A stretch of DNA of 64,000 bases from contig NZ_QJRI01000173.1 in NCBI RefSeq assembly GCF_003254565.1, positions 124,001 to 188,000 on the forward strand, given 5' to 3'. Positions 1 through 8,872 of this stretch are shown piece after piece. Both the position numbers and the translations under genes were made by a program. Position 1 is the stretch's first letter, and each line of letters begins with the position of its first letter. Under the pieces are notes generated by a model, which was not told where the DNA came from, did no database searches, and worked only from the letters and a program-made list of their open reading frames with translations. The stretch is from Flavobacterium nitrogenifigens (GTDB lineage Bacteria; Bacteroidota; Bacteroidia; Flavobacteriales; Flavobacteriaceae).

Positions 1-906
1 GCAGATTCTCCAATTAATGAACATTTGAAAAAACACGGAGACGGAGTAAAAGTTGCTGCACTTTGGGTTGAAGATGCTACAAAATCTTACGAAGAGACTA
101 TGAAACGTGGAGCGCGTTCTTTTATGGAACCAACGGTTGAAGAAGATGAATTTGGTCAGGTAGTTCGTTCTGGAATTTACACTTACGGAGAAACCGTTCA
201 CATTTTCGTAGAAAGAAAAAACTATAATGGTGTTTTCTTGCCAGGTTACAGAGAATGGAAATCTGACTTTAACCCAGAACCAACGGGATTAAAATACATT
301 GACCACATGGTTGGAAATGTAGGTTGGAACGAAATGAATACTTGGGTAAAATTCTACGAAGAAGTTATGGGATTTGTAAACTTCTTATCATTTGACGACA
401 AACAAATTACCACAGAGTATTCTGCTTTGATGAGCAAAGTAATGTCTAACGGAAATGGAAGAATTAAATTCCCAATCAACGAACCAGCAGAAGGAAAGAA
501 AAAATCTCAAATTGAAGAATATTTAGACTTCTACGGCGGACCTGGAATTCAGCATATCGCTATCGCTACAGATGATATTATTAAAACAGTATCACAATTA
601 AGAGCGCGCGGTGTTGAATTTTTATCAGCTCCTCCTCATACATATTACCAAGCAATTCCTGAAAGATTAGGAGTTCACATGGATATGATGAAAGAAGATT
701 TGAACGAAATCGAAAAACTAGCTATCATGGTTGATGCCGATGAAGATGGCTACTTATTACAGATTTTTACAAAGCCAGTTCAAGACAGACCGACGCTTTT
801 CTTCGAAATTATTCAAAGAATGGGTGCAAAAGGGTTTGGTGCAGGTAACTTTAAAGCCCTTTTTGAGTCTATCGAAAGAGAGCAAGAATTGAGAGGAACA
901 CTGTAA
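1..906 (+). CDS. hppD: 4-hydroxyphenylpyruvate dioxygenase, 5' end outside window
   Basis: Converts 4-hydroxyphenylpyruvate to homogentisate in tyrosine catabolism (cytosolic, Fe(II)-dependent). The reading frame is open from base 1, so the N-terminus lies upstream; 301 residues are visible of a family length near 380. The vicinal-oxygen-chelate fold is recognisable, with the expected iron ligands: His in YIDHMVGN (bases 304-306), His in GIQHIAI (553-555) and Glu in FFEIIQR (805-807). The C-terminal GAGNFKALFESIEREQ tail is typical of bacterial HPPD. A tryptophan dioxygenase lies two genes downstream, which suggests an aromatic amino-acid catabolic neighbourhood. Identity is secure; the start is not visible. 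Confidence 0.96.
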   Translation, partial: ADSPINEHLKKHGDGVKVAALWVEDATKSYEETMKRGARSFMEPTVEEDEFGQVVRSGIYTYGETVHIFVERKNYNGVFLPGYREWKSDFNPEPTGLKYIDHMVGNVGWNEMNTWVKFYEEVMGFVNFLSFDDKQITTEYSALMSKVMSNGNGRIKFPINEPAEGKKKSQIEEYLDFYGGPGIQHIAIATDDIIKTVSQLRARGVEFLSAPPHTYYQAIPERLGVHMDMMKEDLNEIEKLAIMVDADEDGYLLQIFTKPVQDRPTLFFEIIQRMGAKGFGAGNFKALFESIEREQELRGTL

Positions 907-993
907 ATTGTTAATTTTGATGCACAAAACCGCATAATTCTCCAAAAAACGATGATTTTTTTGCAAATGTTATGTTAAACTTGACTTTCGCTA

Positions 994-1023
994 TTTGATT
1001 TTTGAACTTTCTATCTATCTTTG
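994..1023 (+). promoter_or_regulatory. Bacteroidota-type promoter (TTTG-N18-TATCTTTG)
   Basis: TTTG at 994-997 and TATCTTTG at 1016-1023 are separated by 18 bases, a full match to the -33/-7 pattern of Bacteroidota vegetative promoters. The next strong signal downstream is a hairpin and then a terminator at 1111-1138, well before the next start codon at 1205. The promoter may therefore drive a short non-coding transcript. Confidence 0.6.
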
Positions 1024-1028
1024 CACTC

Positions 1029-1138
1029 GCAAATCAGGAAGGGGTGGTTTCCTTCCGAATTGATATAAATTTCATAATTTATAGTTTTTTGGTTAGTTAA
1101 TAGCATAAAAACTCAGTCATCTTTGACTGAGTTTTTTT
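1029..1138 (+). ncRNA. candidate small RNA between a promoter and a terminator
   Basis: About 110 bases lie between a well-formed promoter and an intrinsic terminator, with no plausible reading frame. A 6-bp stem (GGAAGG 1037-1042 with CCTTCC 1051-1056) sits at the expected 5' end and the terminator hairpin at the 3' end, with an AT-rich linker between them. I do not recognise a named RNA family. The alternative is a long leader of the DUF3108 gene with an attenuator. No conservation evidence was available. Confidence 0.35.
1111..1138 (+). terminator. intrinsic terminator
   Basis: ACTCAGTC and GACTGAGT form an 8-bp stem with a short loop, followed by a run of seven T. It lies before the start codon of the next gene, so it ends either the hppD transcript or the short transcript that would begin near 1029. 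Confidence 0.75.
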
Positions 1139-1204
1139 GTTTTGGTACATTTGGAATAGAATTTGCATTTATCTACCTTTATAATTAAATGTAAAGATTG
1201 TACT

Positions 1205-1975
1205 ATGAAAAAGCTCGTCCTCATCATATTATCACTAACACTACTATCCTTCTCACCTCAAAAAGAAGACGCTTTCGACACAGGAGAATATTTCAAATTT
1301 AGAATACATTACGGATTTGTAAATGCCGGATATGCAACACTTGAAGTTAAAGATGCTACTATCAACAACAAAAAGGTATATCATTCTGTTGGAAAAGGTT
1401 ACACAACTGGAATGTCCAAATTTTTCTTTAAAGTAGAAGATTTATATGAAAGTTATTTTGACAAAGAAACAGGAAAACCATACCGATATGTTAGAAAAAT
1501 TGACGAAGGGGGTTACACCAAAAATCAAGAAGGTTTTTTTAATCAAAATGAAAATAAAGTTTTAGTAAAAGATTATAAACGTAAATCAGAAAAAACCATC
1601 ATGGTTTCAGAAGAAGTGCAGGATATTGTTTCTGCATTTTACTACTTAAGAAATCATCCAAACATTGACAAACTTAAATCCGGCGAGGCCATTACAATCG
1701 ACATGTTTTTTGATGATGAAATCACAAAATTTAAGTTAAAATATGTAGGTCGTCAAGATATTACGACTAAATTTGGAACGGTTTCTACGATGGTCTTCAA
1801 ACCATTGGTGCAGACAGGCAGAGTATTTAAAGAAAAAGAAAGTTTAACACTCTGGATAACAGACGATGTAAACAAAGTTCCAATTAGAATTAAAGCAGAT
1901 TTGGCAGTAGGATCTCTTAAGGCCGATCTCGATGAATATAAAGGATTAAAAAGTCCACTAAAAGCAAAAAAATAA
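1205..1975 (+). CDS. DUF3108 domain-containing secreted protein
   Basis: 256 residues with an N-terminal signal peptide (MKKLVLIILSLTLLSFS), then a beta-rich domain typical of DUF3108: FDTGEYFKFRIHYGFVNAG near the start and a motif around GKPYRYVRKIDEGGY. The family is periplasmic or outer-membrane associated and of unknown function. The ATG at 1205 is preferred over an in-frame start at 1163 because it places the signal peptide at the very N-terminus. The stop codon overlaps the start of the tryptophan dioxygenase by one base, so the two genes are probably co-transcribed and translationally coupled. No enzymatic motif was seen. Confidence 0.75.
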   Translation: MKKLVLIILSLTLLSFSPQKEDAFDTGEYFKFRIHYGFVNAGYATLEVKDATINNKKVYHSVGKGYTTGMSKFFFKVEDLYESYFDKETGKPYRYVRKIDEGGYTKNQEGFFNQNENKVLVKDYKRKSEKTIMVSEEVQDIVSAFYYLRNHPNIDKLKSGEAITIDMFFDDEITKFKLKYVGRQDITTKFGTVSTMVFKPLVQTGRVFKEKESLTLWITDDVNKVPIRIKADLAVGSLKADLDEYKGLKSPLKAKK

Positions 1976-2916
1976 TGAACCCTACAGATCATTCTGAAGC
2001 AATTTTAAAAGAAATTGACCTAAAATTTCAAGCCATAAATCAAAAAACTGATGTTCAGTTAGAAGGATTGCTTTGGGCCAAACCAATTACTTATTGGGAT
2101 TACATTCAAACAGATGCCTTATTAAATTTACAAATTCAGCGCACTACACTTCCTGACGAAATGGTTTTTATCATGTATCATCAGGTAAACGAATTAATCT
2201 TTAAAATGATCTTGTGGGAAATTGACCAGATTGCCGAAACAGAAAATATTCAGGTTGATTTTTTCAGTGAAAGATTATCAAGAATCACCAGATATTTTGA
2301 CATGCTTACCAATTCGTTCAGTATTATGGAAAACGGAATGGAAGTAGATCAATACATGAAATTTAGAAATACTCTTACTCCAGCAAGCGGATTCCAGAGC
2401 GCTCAATATAGAATGATCGAATTTGCTTCGACTGATGTTATCAATTTGACAGACCGCAGATACAAAGCAAATTTTGACGAAAACACGGATTTGGAAACCA
2501 GTTTTGAACATCTTTATTGGCAGGCTGCCGGAAAAGATTATCACACTGGCGAAAAATCATATTTATTAAATGAGTTTGAAAAAAAATACAAAGAGCAGTT
2601 TTTAAGACAAATGGCTTCGTTTAAAACGAAAAATATTTGGCAAAAATTCACTCAATTACCAGTTGAAGATCAGCAAAATACAGAACTGATCGCTGCTATG
2701 CGCCATTACGACAAAACGGTAAATATTACTTGGGTAATGCAGCATCTTAATACTGCAAGAAAATACATCTTGGAAAGTGGAAAAGGAAACGGAGAAGCGA
2801 CTGGCGGAAGCGACTGGCAAAAATATATGCACCCAAAATACCAAAGACGCATCTTTTTTCCTAAATTGTGGACCGAAGAAGAATTGTCCAATTGGGGAAA
2901 TGAAACCGAAGTTTAA
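1975..2916 (+). CDS. kynA: tryptophan 2,3-dioxygenase
   Basis: First enzyme of the kynurenine pathway, a heme protein that converts L-tryptophan to N-formylkynurenine. At 313 residues it is longer than the roughly 280-residue proteobacterial form. Visible signatures are the distal-pocket segment EMVFIMYHQVNELIF, the substrate-binding FRNTLTPASGFQSAQYR, the proximal heme His in WVMQHLNTARKY and the glycine-rich loop GEATGGSDWQKYM. It starts on the stop codon of the DUF3108 gene. With hppD nearby this suggests coordinated degradation of tyrosine and tryptophan. Downstream kynurenine genes are not in the window. Confidence 0.95.
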   Translation: MNPTDHSEAILKEIDLKFQAINQKTDVQLEGLLWAKPITYWDYIQTDALLNLQIQRTTLPDEMVFIMYHQVNELIFKMILWEIDQIAETENIQVDFFSERLSRITRYFDMLTNSFSIMENGMEVDQYMKFRNTLTPASGFQSAQYRMIEFASTDVINLTDRRYKANFDENTDLETSFEHLYWQAAGKDYHTGEKSYLLNEFEKKYKEQFLRQMASFKTKNIWQKFTQLPVEDQQNTELIAAMRHYDKTVNITWVMQHLNTARKYILESGKGNGEATGGSDWQKYMHPKYQRRIFFPKLWTEEELSNWGNETEV

Positions 2917-2941
2917 TTTCACCACAAAAATTTTATAAAGT

Positions 2942-4162
2942 TTGAAAAAAGCAGTCGTAATTTTAATTGTCTTGTTTTCTATTTTTTCATGTAAAAAAGA
3001 AGAAGAAAAAGTAGAAGCAAAAATTACTAAACCAACAACCAAAAAAATAGAATTCGGTTTTAATTACGCAGACTTTAATATTGTTAATGATACTATTTCA
3101 AAAGGAGATTCTTTTGGCTCGATTTTGCAAAGCCAAAATATTGGAGACAAAAAAGTGCATGATATTGTTGAGCAGGTAAAAGATTCTTTTAATGTTAGAA
3201 GCATTCGTTACGGTAAACCTTTTACTTTACTTCGCGCCAAAAATAAAACCAACAATTTGGAGGTTTTTATTTATCAGCCTGATGCTTTAAGCTATTATGT
3301 TATTGATTTAAGAGACAGTATTGCCAAAGCATATAAAAAAATAAAACCAGTTACTTTAAAAAGAAAAATTATTGGAGGCGTTTTAAAAACTTCATTATCT
3401 GAAACTTTAGGAGGTGAAGATGTAGAAACAGCATTAGCGAGCAGAATTACAAAAGTCTTTTCTTGGTCTATTGACTTCTTCAAACTAAAAAAAGGTGATC
3501 GTTACGGATTAATTTTCACAGAACGTTTCATTAACGGAAAAACCTATGACGGAGTTGAAGATCTCGAAGCTGCATTTTTTGAATATAAAGGCAAAATCGT
3601 TTATGCTTTTCCTTTTGAAAGAGATACTACTTCTGGAAAGATTGAATATTATGACGATCAAGGAAAAACGCTTAAAAATTTCTTCCTAAAAACTCCGATC
3701 AAATTCAGCCGAATCACTTCTAGATTTACCATGAATAGATTTCATCCCGTACAGCATACTTGGAAAGCACATAAAGGAACCGATTACGCGGCTCCAACAG
3801 GAACTCCAATTTCTACTACTGCTTCTGGAGTTGTAGAAACTACTGGATATACAGCTGGAAACGGAAACTTTGTAAAAGTAAAACACAACGGAACCTACTC
3901 TACCCAATATTTACACATGTCTAAAATCTTGGTTCGCCGTGGACAACGCGTTACTCAAGGTCAGACAATTGGTTTAGTTGGAAGTACAGGTCTGGCTTCT
4001 GGTCCGCACGTTTGCTATCGTTTCTGGAAAAACGGCGTACAAGTTGATGCGCTTCGATTAAATCTTCCAACGGGAGAATCTTTGACAGGAAACGACAGAA
4101 CTCGTTTTATGACACAAATTGAACCTCTGAAAAGAGAGTTGGACAGTATTGGAAATCTGTAA
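2942..4162 (+). CDS. M23 family metallopeptidase lipoprotein, TTG start
   Basis: 406 residues. An N-terminal lipoprotein signal (VLFSIFSC, then KKEEEK) anchors it in the envelope. Residues about 40-270 form the beta-rich regulatory region, and the C-terminal LytM/M23 domain (about 280-380) carries HKGTDYAAPTG and YLHMS. The last motif reads GPHVCYRFW instead of the usual HxH, so one zinc ligand is replaced by Cys. Such proteins act on peptidoglycan cross-links or, when degenerate, activate amidases. The only usable start is TTG at 2942, because a stop codon lies two codons upstream in the same frame. It begins 26 bases after kynA. Confidence 0.85.
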   Translation: MKKAVVILIVLFSIFSCKKEEEKVEAKITKPTTKKIEFGFNYADFNIVNDTISKGDSFGSILQSQNIGDKKVHDIVEQVKDSFNVRSIRYGKPFTLLRAKNKTNNLEVFIYQPDALSYYVIDLRDSIAKAYKKIKPVTLKRKIIGGVLKTSLSETLGGEDVETALASRITKVFSWSIDFFKLKKGDRYGLIFTERFINGKTYDGVEDLEAAFFEYKGKIVYAFPFERDTTSGKIEYYDDQGKTLKNFFLKTPIKFSRITSRFTMNRFHPVQHTWKAHKGTDYAAPTGTPISTTASGVVETTGYTAGNGNFVKVKHNGTYSTQYLHMSKILVRRGQRVTQGQTIGLVGSTGLASGPHVCYRFWKNGVQVDALRLNLPTGESLTGNDRTRFMTQIEPLKRELDSIGNL

Positions 4163-4185
4163 ATCATCTTTTTGAATTGAAAGTC

Positions 4186-4806
4186 ATGAAAAACGCACGC
4201 CTTAAAACCATGTATCATGAAACTTTTTCTGGTTTAAAATTATTTTACAGAGACACCAATCTTACCGAAAGTTTAATTTCAAATTACAAAGTCGGACAAA
4301 TCATTCAAGAAAAAGGTTTTACCGACATGAGTTCGATTGGCGGAGGGCTTTCGGGAAATTTGAGATATTTAATTGCAAGCGCGCATGCCAAAGATTTGTC
4401 GAAATTTAATCCTGATTCGGCAAAAATTGGACATTTTCTTTTAGATTCAATTGCCTATTTTAAAGTATTGGACATTCAGAAAATCGGTGATAAAACCCAA
4501 GTTTTTCTTTTAAATATTCCAGACAATTCGATTTCACTTTTCAAAAATTCATCTTCAAACTTAGAAGAAGAAATTATAGAAAAAGCTCATAAACGCTTTC
4601 GCGAAAAAATTGATGTTGACTTAATTCCAGAATTACAGACCGAAAATTGGAAAGAAAGAACAAAATCGCCACTCGGAATGAGTGATAATGGCGAACTTTT
4701 TTTTGATGATTCTAAAATTAAAACAGAATCTCCAAAAAGAATTGATGTCGATGTTTCGAAAAAAACCATAGAGATTAACAAAAAACCTTGGTGGAAGTTT
4801 TGGTAA
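4186..4806 (+). CDS. conserved hypothetical protein
   Basis: 206 residues from the ATG at 4186; a TTG at 4177 is also in frame. There is no signal peptide and no recognised domain. The C-terminus is lysine- and tryptophan-rich (KPWWKFW), and residues around 125-145 are charged and probably helical. It follows the M23 gene by 23 bases on the same strand, so it is likely in the same transcription unit. No function can be assigned. Confidence 0.6.
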   Translation: MKNARLKTMYHETFSGLKLFYRDTNLTESLISNYKVGQIIQEKGFTDMSSIGGGLSGNLRYLIASAHAKDLSKFNPDSAKIGHFLLDSIAYFKVLDIQKIGDKTQVFLLNIPDNSISLFKNSSSNLEEEIIEKAHKRFREKIDVDLIPELQTENWKERTKSPLGMSDNGELFFDDSKIKTESPKRIDVDVSKKTIEINKKPWWKFW

Positions 4807-4822
4807 TTAAATCTCTTAATTA

Positions 4823-5665
4823 CTAAGAATATTTTTTTCTAAATTCCGAAGGATTCATTCCTTTATGTTTTTTAAAGACTTTATTTAAATGGCTTTCGTC
4901 CGAAAAGTTTAATTCATCTGCGATTTCATTAATTCGCATATCGCTGTTCAAAAGTCTAGCTTCAATTAACCTCAATTTGTAGTTTGCAATATATTCTTGT
5001 AATGTTTCTCCCGTTTGCTTTTTAAAATATTTACCCAAATAATTAAGCGTAATATTAAAATGCCCACTTATTTTTTCTGATTTTAACTCTTTTGGATTGT
5101 AAATATTCTCTTGAATATAATGTAGAATTTCAAGAACCATTTCTCCGGTTGTTTCTTTAATATTCTTTGGGAGTTTCAAAGCAATGTTTCTCGCAACAAT
5201 TGTAATTATTGTATTTACAATCTGTTCAATAATCTTTTGATGGTAAATCTGTTGATTGTTTTGCTCACTGATTATGTTGTCAATTAATGAAGCAATTAAA
5301 GGTTTATCAATTTGATTTTTCAAAATACAACCTGGGCGATGACTTGCATTTTGCAGAATATACTCCATTCGCAAAACTGCTTCAGATTGCCCATTTTGAG
5401 AACCTGTTTTTACGTAATATTCATTAAATCGAAGAAAGAAGAATTTTGTTGGTGTTACAATTTCAAACGAATGCACATCTTGCGGCGTCACCAAAAATAG
5501 ATTTCCTTTTCTATATTGAAACTTATTGTCATTAATAACTTGAATTCCTGTTCCATCAACAATATAAATCAATTCAAAGAAATTGTTTTTCCGAACTGTT
5601 TTCGGAAACTGCTCCAATTCTTTAAAATCAACTTCAAAAGGAAGATATAAATTCTTGTTTGTCAT
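4823..5665 (-). CDS. AraC family transcriptional regulator
   Basis: 280 residues. An N-terminal cupin-like ligand domain (about 1-140, with KFQYRKGNLFLVTPQDVHSF-type sequence) is followed by a C-terminal double helix-turn-helix (about 180-280). The second helix-turn-helix carries the AraC signature around INEIADELNFSDESHLNKVF and ends KHKGMNPSEFRKK. The start at 5665 (MTNKN) is chosen over an upstream in-frame start because the family begins close to the cupin. It is divergent from the short-chain dehydrogenase at 5761 and probably controls it. Directly repeated TACAATTTT elements in the spacer are candidate binding sites. Confidence 0.88.
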   Translation of the reverse strand: MTNKNLYLPFEVDFKELEQFPKTVRKNNFFELIYIVDGTGIQVINDNKFQYRKGNLFLVTPQDVHSFEIVTPTKFFFLRFNEYYVKTGSQNGQSEAVLRMEYILQNASHRPGCILKNQIDKPLIASLIDNIISEQNNQQIYHQKIIEQIVNTIITIVARNIALKLPKNIKETTGEMVLEILHYIQENIYNPKELKSEKISGHFNITLNYLGKYFKKQTGETLQEYIANYKLRLIEARLLNSDMRINEIADELNFSDESHLNKVFKKHKGMNPSEFRKKYS

Positions 5666-5675
5666 TATGTAAAAA

Positions 5676-5705
5676 TACAATTTTAGTACCAATAAGTACA
5701 ATTTT
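5676..5705. promoter_or_regulatory. candidate AraC operator: direct repeat TACAATTTT
   Basis: TACAATTTT occurs at 5676-5684 and 5697-5705, spaced 21 bases (two helical turns) start to start. This is the geometry AraC-type activators favour. It lies upstream of the -7 element of the divergent dehydrogenase gene. Binding is inferred. Confidence 0.4.
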
Positions 5706-5723
5706 CAGCGAATGCTAACTTCT

Positions 5724-5731
5724 TAATTTTG
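5724..5731 (+). promoter_or_regulatory. -7 element TAATTTTG of the dehydrogenase gene
   Basis: An exact TAnnTTTG match lies 29 bases before the ATG at 5761 and just downstream of the candidate AraC direct repeat, consistent with activation from the repeat. Confidence 0.45.
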
Positions 5732-5760
5732 TTTCAGATAACAAATTAAAAATCTGCAAA

Positions 5761-6321
5761 ATGAAAATACTTTTAATTGGCGCAAATGGTGAAATTGGCA
5801 AAATACTGCATCCTGCTTTCGCAAAAAATCATGAAATAATTTCGGCTGGAAGAAACAGCGGCAATTTCAGAATCGACTTATCAGATTCAAATTCGATTGA
5901 AAAATTATTCGAAGAAGTTAAAAACATTGATGCTTGCATTTGTGTTGCGGGCGATTGTTACACCGGAGATTTGCTTTCGCTTGACGAAAAAAAACTAAAC
6001 ATTGGCATTCAGAACAAATTGCTTGGCCAAGTTAATCTGGTTTTAATTGGACAAAAACATTTAAACGATAACGGATCATTTACACTCACTTCAGGAAAAA
6101 TGGGCGATAAACCCGTGAAGAACAATATTAGTAAAGCGATTGTAAATGGCGGAATCAACAGTTTTATTCTTGCAGCTTCGCTAGAATTGGAAAGAGGAAT
6201 TAGACTAAATGCTATTAGTCCGGCAAAAGTCGCAGATATTCCGACTGAAGATTTAATAAACGCTTATGCAAAGAGCATTGAAGAAACTTTAAATGGAGAA
6301 ATTATTAAAGTAAACTATTAA
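5761..6321 (+). CDS. short-chain dehydrogenase/reductase-like protein
   Basis: 186 residues, short for the family (about 200-250). The Rossmann dinucleotide motif GANGEIG is at residues 8-14. The catalytic Ser is probably in TLTSGKMG. Where YxxxK is expected the sequence reads NNISK, so the catalytic Tyr is replaced. This places it with the small atypical SDR proteins, whose substrates are unknown. It is divergent from an AraC regulator and followed 11 bases later by a lipocalin-like gene, forming a small inducible unit. Confidence 0.8.
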   Translation: MKILLIGANGEIGKILHPAFAKNHEIISAGRNSGNFRIDLSDSNSIEKLFEEVKNIDACICVAGDCYTGDLLSLDEKKLNIGIQNKLLGQVNLVLIGQKHLNDNGSFTLTSGKMGDKPVKNNISKAIVNGGINSFILAASLELERGIRLNAISPAKVADIPTEDLINAYAKSIEETLNGEIIKVNY

Positions 6322-6332
6322 ATTTTTAAAAG

Positions 6333-6818
6333 ATGAAAAACGTAATTTTGATTTTACTGCTTTTGATTTTAAATTCAATTCACGCACAAAAAAAATCTGA
6401 ATTTTCAGGTTCATGGACTTTGGTTTCGGTTGAAAACACGAATTCTGACGGAACCAAAAGCCTTCCGTACGATACAAATCCTAAGGGCTTTTTATTCTTT
6501 GATGAAAAAGGAAACTATGCAATTCAGATTTATAAAGATAAAAGGGCAAAAATTGCATCTGGAGATAAAAATAAATGCACACCCGAGGAAAACGCGGCAA
6601 TTGTTCAGGGAAGCAATTCGCATTTTGGCAAATATCAAATTGACGAAACAAATAAGACTATAACTTTTAAAATAAAAACGGCATCTTTTCCAAACTGGGA
6701 AGGAACAATTCAAATGAGGTCGTACACTTTTGCAAACAACGAACTTAAATATGCGGTGACCAATACTACCCAAGGCGGAAAATCGGTAACAGCTGAAGTT
6801 GTCTGGAAAAAGTTATGA
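6333..6818 (+). CDS. secreted lipocalin-like protein
   Basis: 161 residues with a signal peptide (MKNVILILLLLILNSIHAQ). The start of the mature part, SGSWTLVSVENTNSDG, and the segment GFLFFDEKGNYAIQIYK are typical of the lipocalin-like family (Lipocalin_5), which binds small hydrophobic molecules. It follows the dehydrogenase by 11 bases and probably shares its AraC-controlled promoter. The ligand is unknown. Confidence 0.72.
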   Translation: MKNVILILLLLILNSIHAQKKSEFSGSWTLVSVENTNSDGTKSLPYDTNPKGFLFFDEKGNYAIQIYKDKRAKIASGDKNKCTPEENAAIVQGSNSHFGKYQIDETNKTITFKIKTASFPNWEGTIQMRSYTFANNELKYAVTNTTQGGKSVTAEVVWKKL

Positions 6819-6891
6819 CTTACTCATAAAACGTTTTCGTAACTAATTGTTATATAATTGCAAACCGCTCCCCTTTTAAAAGTTATTTCAG

Positions 6892-6899
6892 TATTTTTG
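6892..6899 (+). promoter_or_regulatory. -7 element TATTTTTG of pgi
   Basis: An exact TAnnTTTG match lies 33 bases before the pgi start codon. No clear -33 TTTG is seen at the usual spacing. Confidence 0.45.
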
Positions 6900-6932
6900 T
6901 GTTTCAGAAAACAAACTCAATTATAGATAAAA

Positions 6933-8576
6933 ATGGCTTTAAACACAACAAACCCAACTGGGACTGAAGCGTGGAAAAATCTACAAAACCACTATAACGC
7001 AATTCACGAAACCACAATACAAGAATTGTTTCAACAAGATAGTGCCCGTGCAGAAAAATTCAATTTACAATGGAATGATTTTTTAGTAGATTATTCAAAA
7101 AATAATATTAGTCAAGAAACGGTTTCTCTTTTATTAGAATTAGCAAATTCAATTGGATTGAAAGATGCAATTGCACAATATTTTGGAGGAGAATTAATCA
7201 ATCAGACAGAAAACCGTGCAGTTTTACATACAGCATTACGTGCTCCAGAATCGGCAGTTATTAAAGTAGACGGAGAAAATGTAATTCCAGAAGTTTACGA
7301 AGTAAAAAATAAAATCAAAAACTTTACACAAGAAGTAATCTCTGGACAAAGAAAAGGTTACACTGGAAAAGCCTTTACAGATGTTGTAAATATTGGTATT
7401 GGTGGTTCTGACCTTGGCCCTGTTATGGCAGTTGAAGCTTTACAATTTTACAAAAATCACCTAAACACACATTTCGTTTCAAATGTTGACGGTGACCACG
7501 TAAATGAAGTTATCAAAAAACTAAACCCTGAAACTACTTTATTTGTAATTGTTTCTAAAACTTTTACAACTCAAGAAACGCTTTCAAATTCAGAAACTAT
7601 AAAAGAATGGTTTTTAAAATCGGCTTCTCAAGAAGACATTGCAAAACACTTCGTAGCGGTTTCTACAAACATTAAAAATGTAACAGAATTCGGAATTAAT
7701 CCAGACAACGTTTTCCCTATGTGGGACTGGGTTGGTGGAAGATTTTCTCTTTGGAGTGCCGTTGGTTTAAGCATTGCTTTAGCTGTTGGATTTGACAATT
7801 ATAATGATTTATTAAACGGCGCCTACGAAATGGATGAACATTTCAAATCGGCAGAATTTGATGAAAACATTCCAGTTATTTTAGCTTTATTAAGCGTTTG
7901 GTACAATAATTTTTATGGTGCTGAGAGCGAAGCTCTGATTCCGTACACACAATATTTACACAAACTTGCTCCTTATTTACAGCAAGCTTTTATGGAAAGT
8001 AACGGAAAAAGTGTTGGTCGTGATGGAAAACCTGTTAACTATCAAACTGGAACAATCATTTGGGGAGAGCCAGGAACAAACTCACAACATGCTTTCTTCC
8101 AATTAATTCACCAAGGAACAAAAAGAATCCCAACAGATTTCGTCGGTTTTGTAAAACCTCTTTATGGCAACGAAGATCACCATGATAAATTAATGTCTAA
8201 CTTCTTCGCTCAGACCGAAGCTTTAATGAATGGAAAAACAGAAGCGCAAGTTCAGGCAGAGTTTGACAAACAAGGACTTTCTGCTGACAAAGCATCTTAC
8301 TTAAGACCGTTTAAAGTTTTTACAGGAAACAAACCAACGAATACTATTTTGATTCAAAAACTTACACCAAAAAGCTTAGGATCATTAATTGCATTATACG
8401 AACACAAAATTTTCGTTCAAGGTGTTATCTGGAACATTTTCAGTTTTGATCAATGGGGAGTTGAGTTAGGCAAACAATTGGCAAATTCTATTTTAGACGA
8501 GATCAATTCTAAAACTGTTAAGAATCATGATAGCTCGACTTCATTTTTGCTAAACCACTTCTTAAAGAATAAATAA
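6933..8576 (+). CDS. pgi: glucose-6-phosphate isomerase
   Basis: Interconverts glucose 6-phosphate and fructose 6-phosphate in glycolysis and gluconeogenesis. 547 residues, the full length of the long bacterial type. The family signature [13 protein letters not shown] lies near residue 267 and the second signature [13 protein letters not shown] near 507. The phosphate-binding loop around [11 protein letters not shown] (about 150) is intact. It is monocistronic: it has its own promoter and is followed by a strong terminator. Confidence 0.98.
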   Translation: MALNTTNPTGTEAWKNLQNHYNAIHETTIQELFQQDSARAEKFNLQWNDFLVDYSKNNISQETVSLLLELANSIGLKDAIAQYFGGELINQTENRAVLHTALRAPESAVIKVDGENVIPEVYEVKNKIKNFTQEVISGQRKGYTGKAFTDVVNIGIGGSDLGPVMAVEALQFYKNHLNTHFVSNVDGDHVNEVIKKLNPETTLFVIVSKTFTTQETLSNSETIKEWFLKSASQEDIAKHFVAVSTNIKNVTEFGINPDNVFPMWDWVGGRFSLWSAVGLSIALAVGFDNYNDLLNGAYEMDEHFKSAEFDENIPVILALLSVWYNNFYGAESEALIPYTQYLHKLAPYLQQAFMESNGKSVGRDGKPVNYQTGTIIWGEPGTNSQHAFFQLIHQGTKRIPTDFVGFVKPLYGNEDHHDKLMSNFFAQTEALMNGKTEAQVQAEFDKQGLSADKASYLRPFKVFTGNKPTNTILIQKLTPKSLGSLIALYEHKIFVQGVIWNIFSFDQWGVELGKQLANSILDEINSKTVKNHDSSTSFLLNHFLKNK

Positions 8577-8610
8577 GAGGCAAAAATTAAAAATTTCATA
8601 ACATACTGAA

Positions 8611-8645
8611 ACGTCTTAATTTAATCGAAATTAAGGCGTTTTTTC
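8611..8645 (+). terminator. pgi intrinsic terminator
   Basis: A 12-bp stem (ACGTCTTAATTT with AAATTAAGGCGT, one G-T pair) is followed by a run of T. Confidence 0.8.
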
Positions 8646-8864
8646 GTATAAAACATCGACTAAACGCTCAAATAAACGTTGATTTGCACATCTCTTCCTA
8701 CAACAATATTCAAAAAATTATATATTTAACAAAAAAGCAATGTATTAATTCAACAAAACAATATTTTTTTTAATGAAAAAAGAAAAATTCATTTTAATGC
8801 GCAGCACAAAAGACAAAACTGTTTTTTCTTAACATTTCGATAACATTATCTGAGTTATTTGTTA

Positions 8865-8872
8865 TAATTTTG
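8865..8872 (+). promoter_or_regulatory. -7 element TAATTTTG of the TonB receptor gene
   Basis: An exact TAnnTTTG match lies 26 bases before the ATG at 8899. Confidence 0.45.

Noticed and set aside
757..966. Minus-strand ORF overlapping the end of hppD
   Set aside because: It is antisense to a certain gene, has a low-complexity composition and no recognisable domain; a shadow of hppD.
1029..1138. SRP RNA, 6S RNA or a known riboswitch as identity of the candidate RNA
   Set aside because: The conserved SRP tetraloop region, 6S open-complex bubble and known riboswitch cores are not recognisable by eye.
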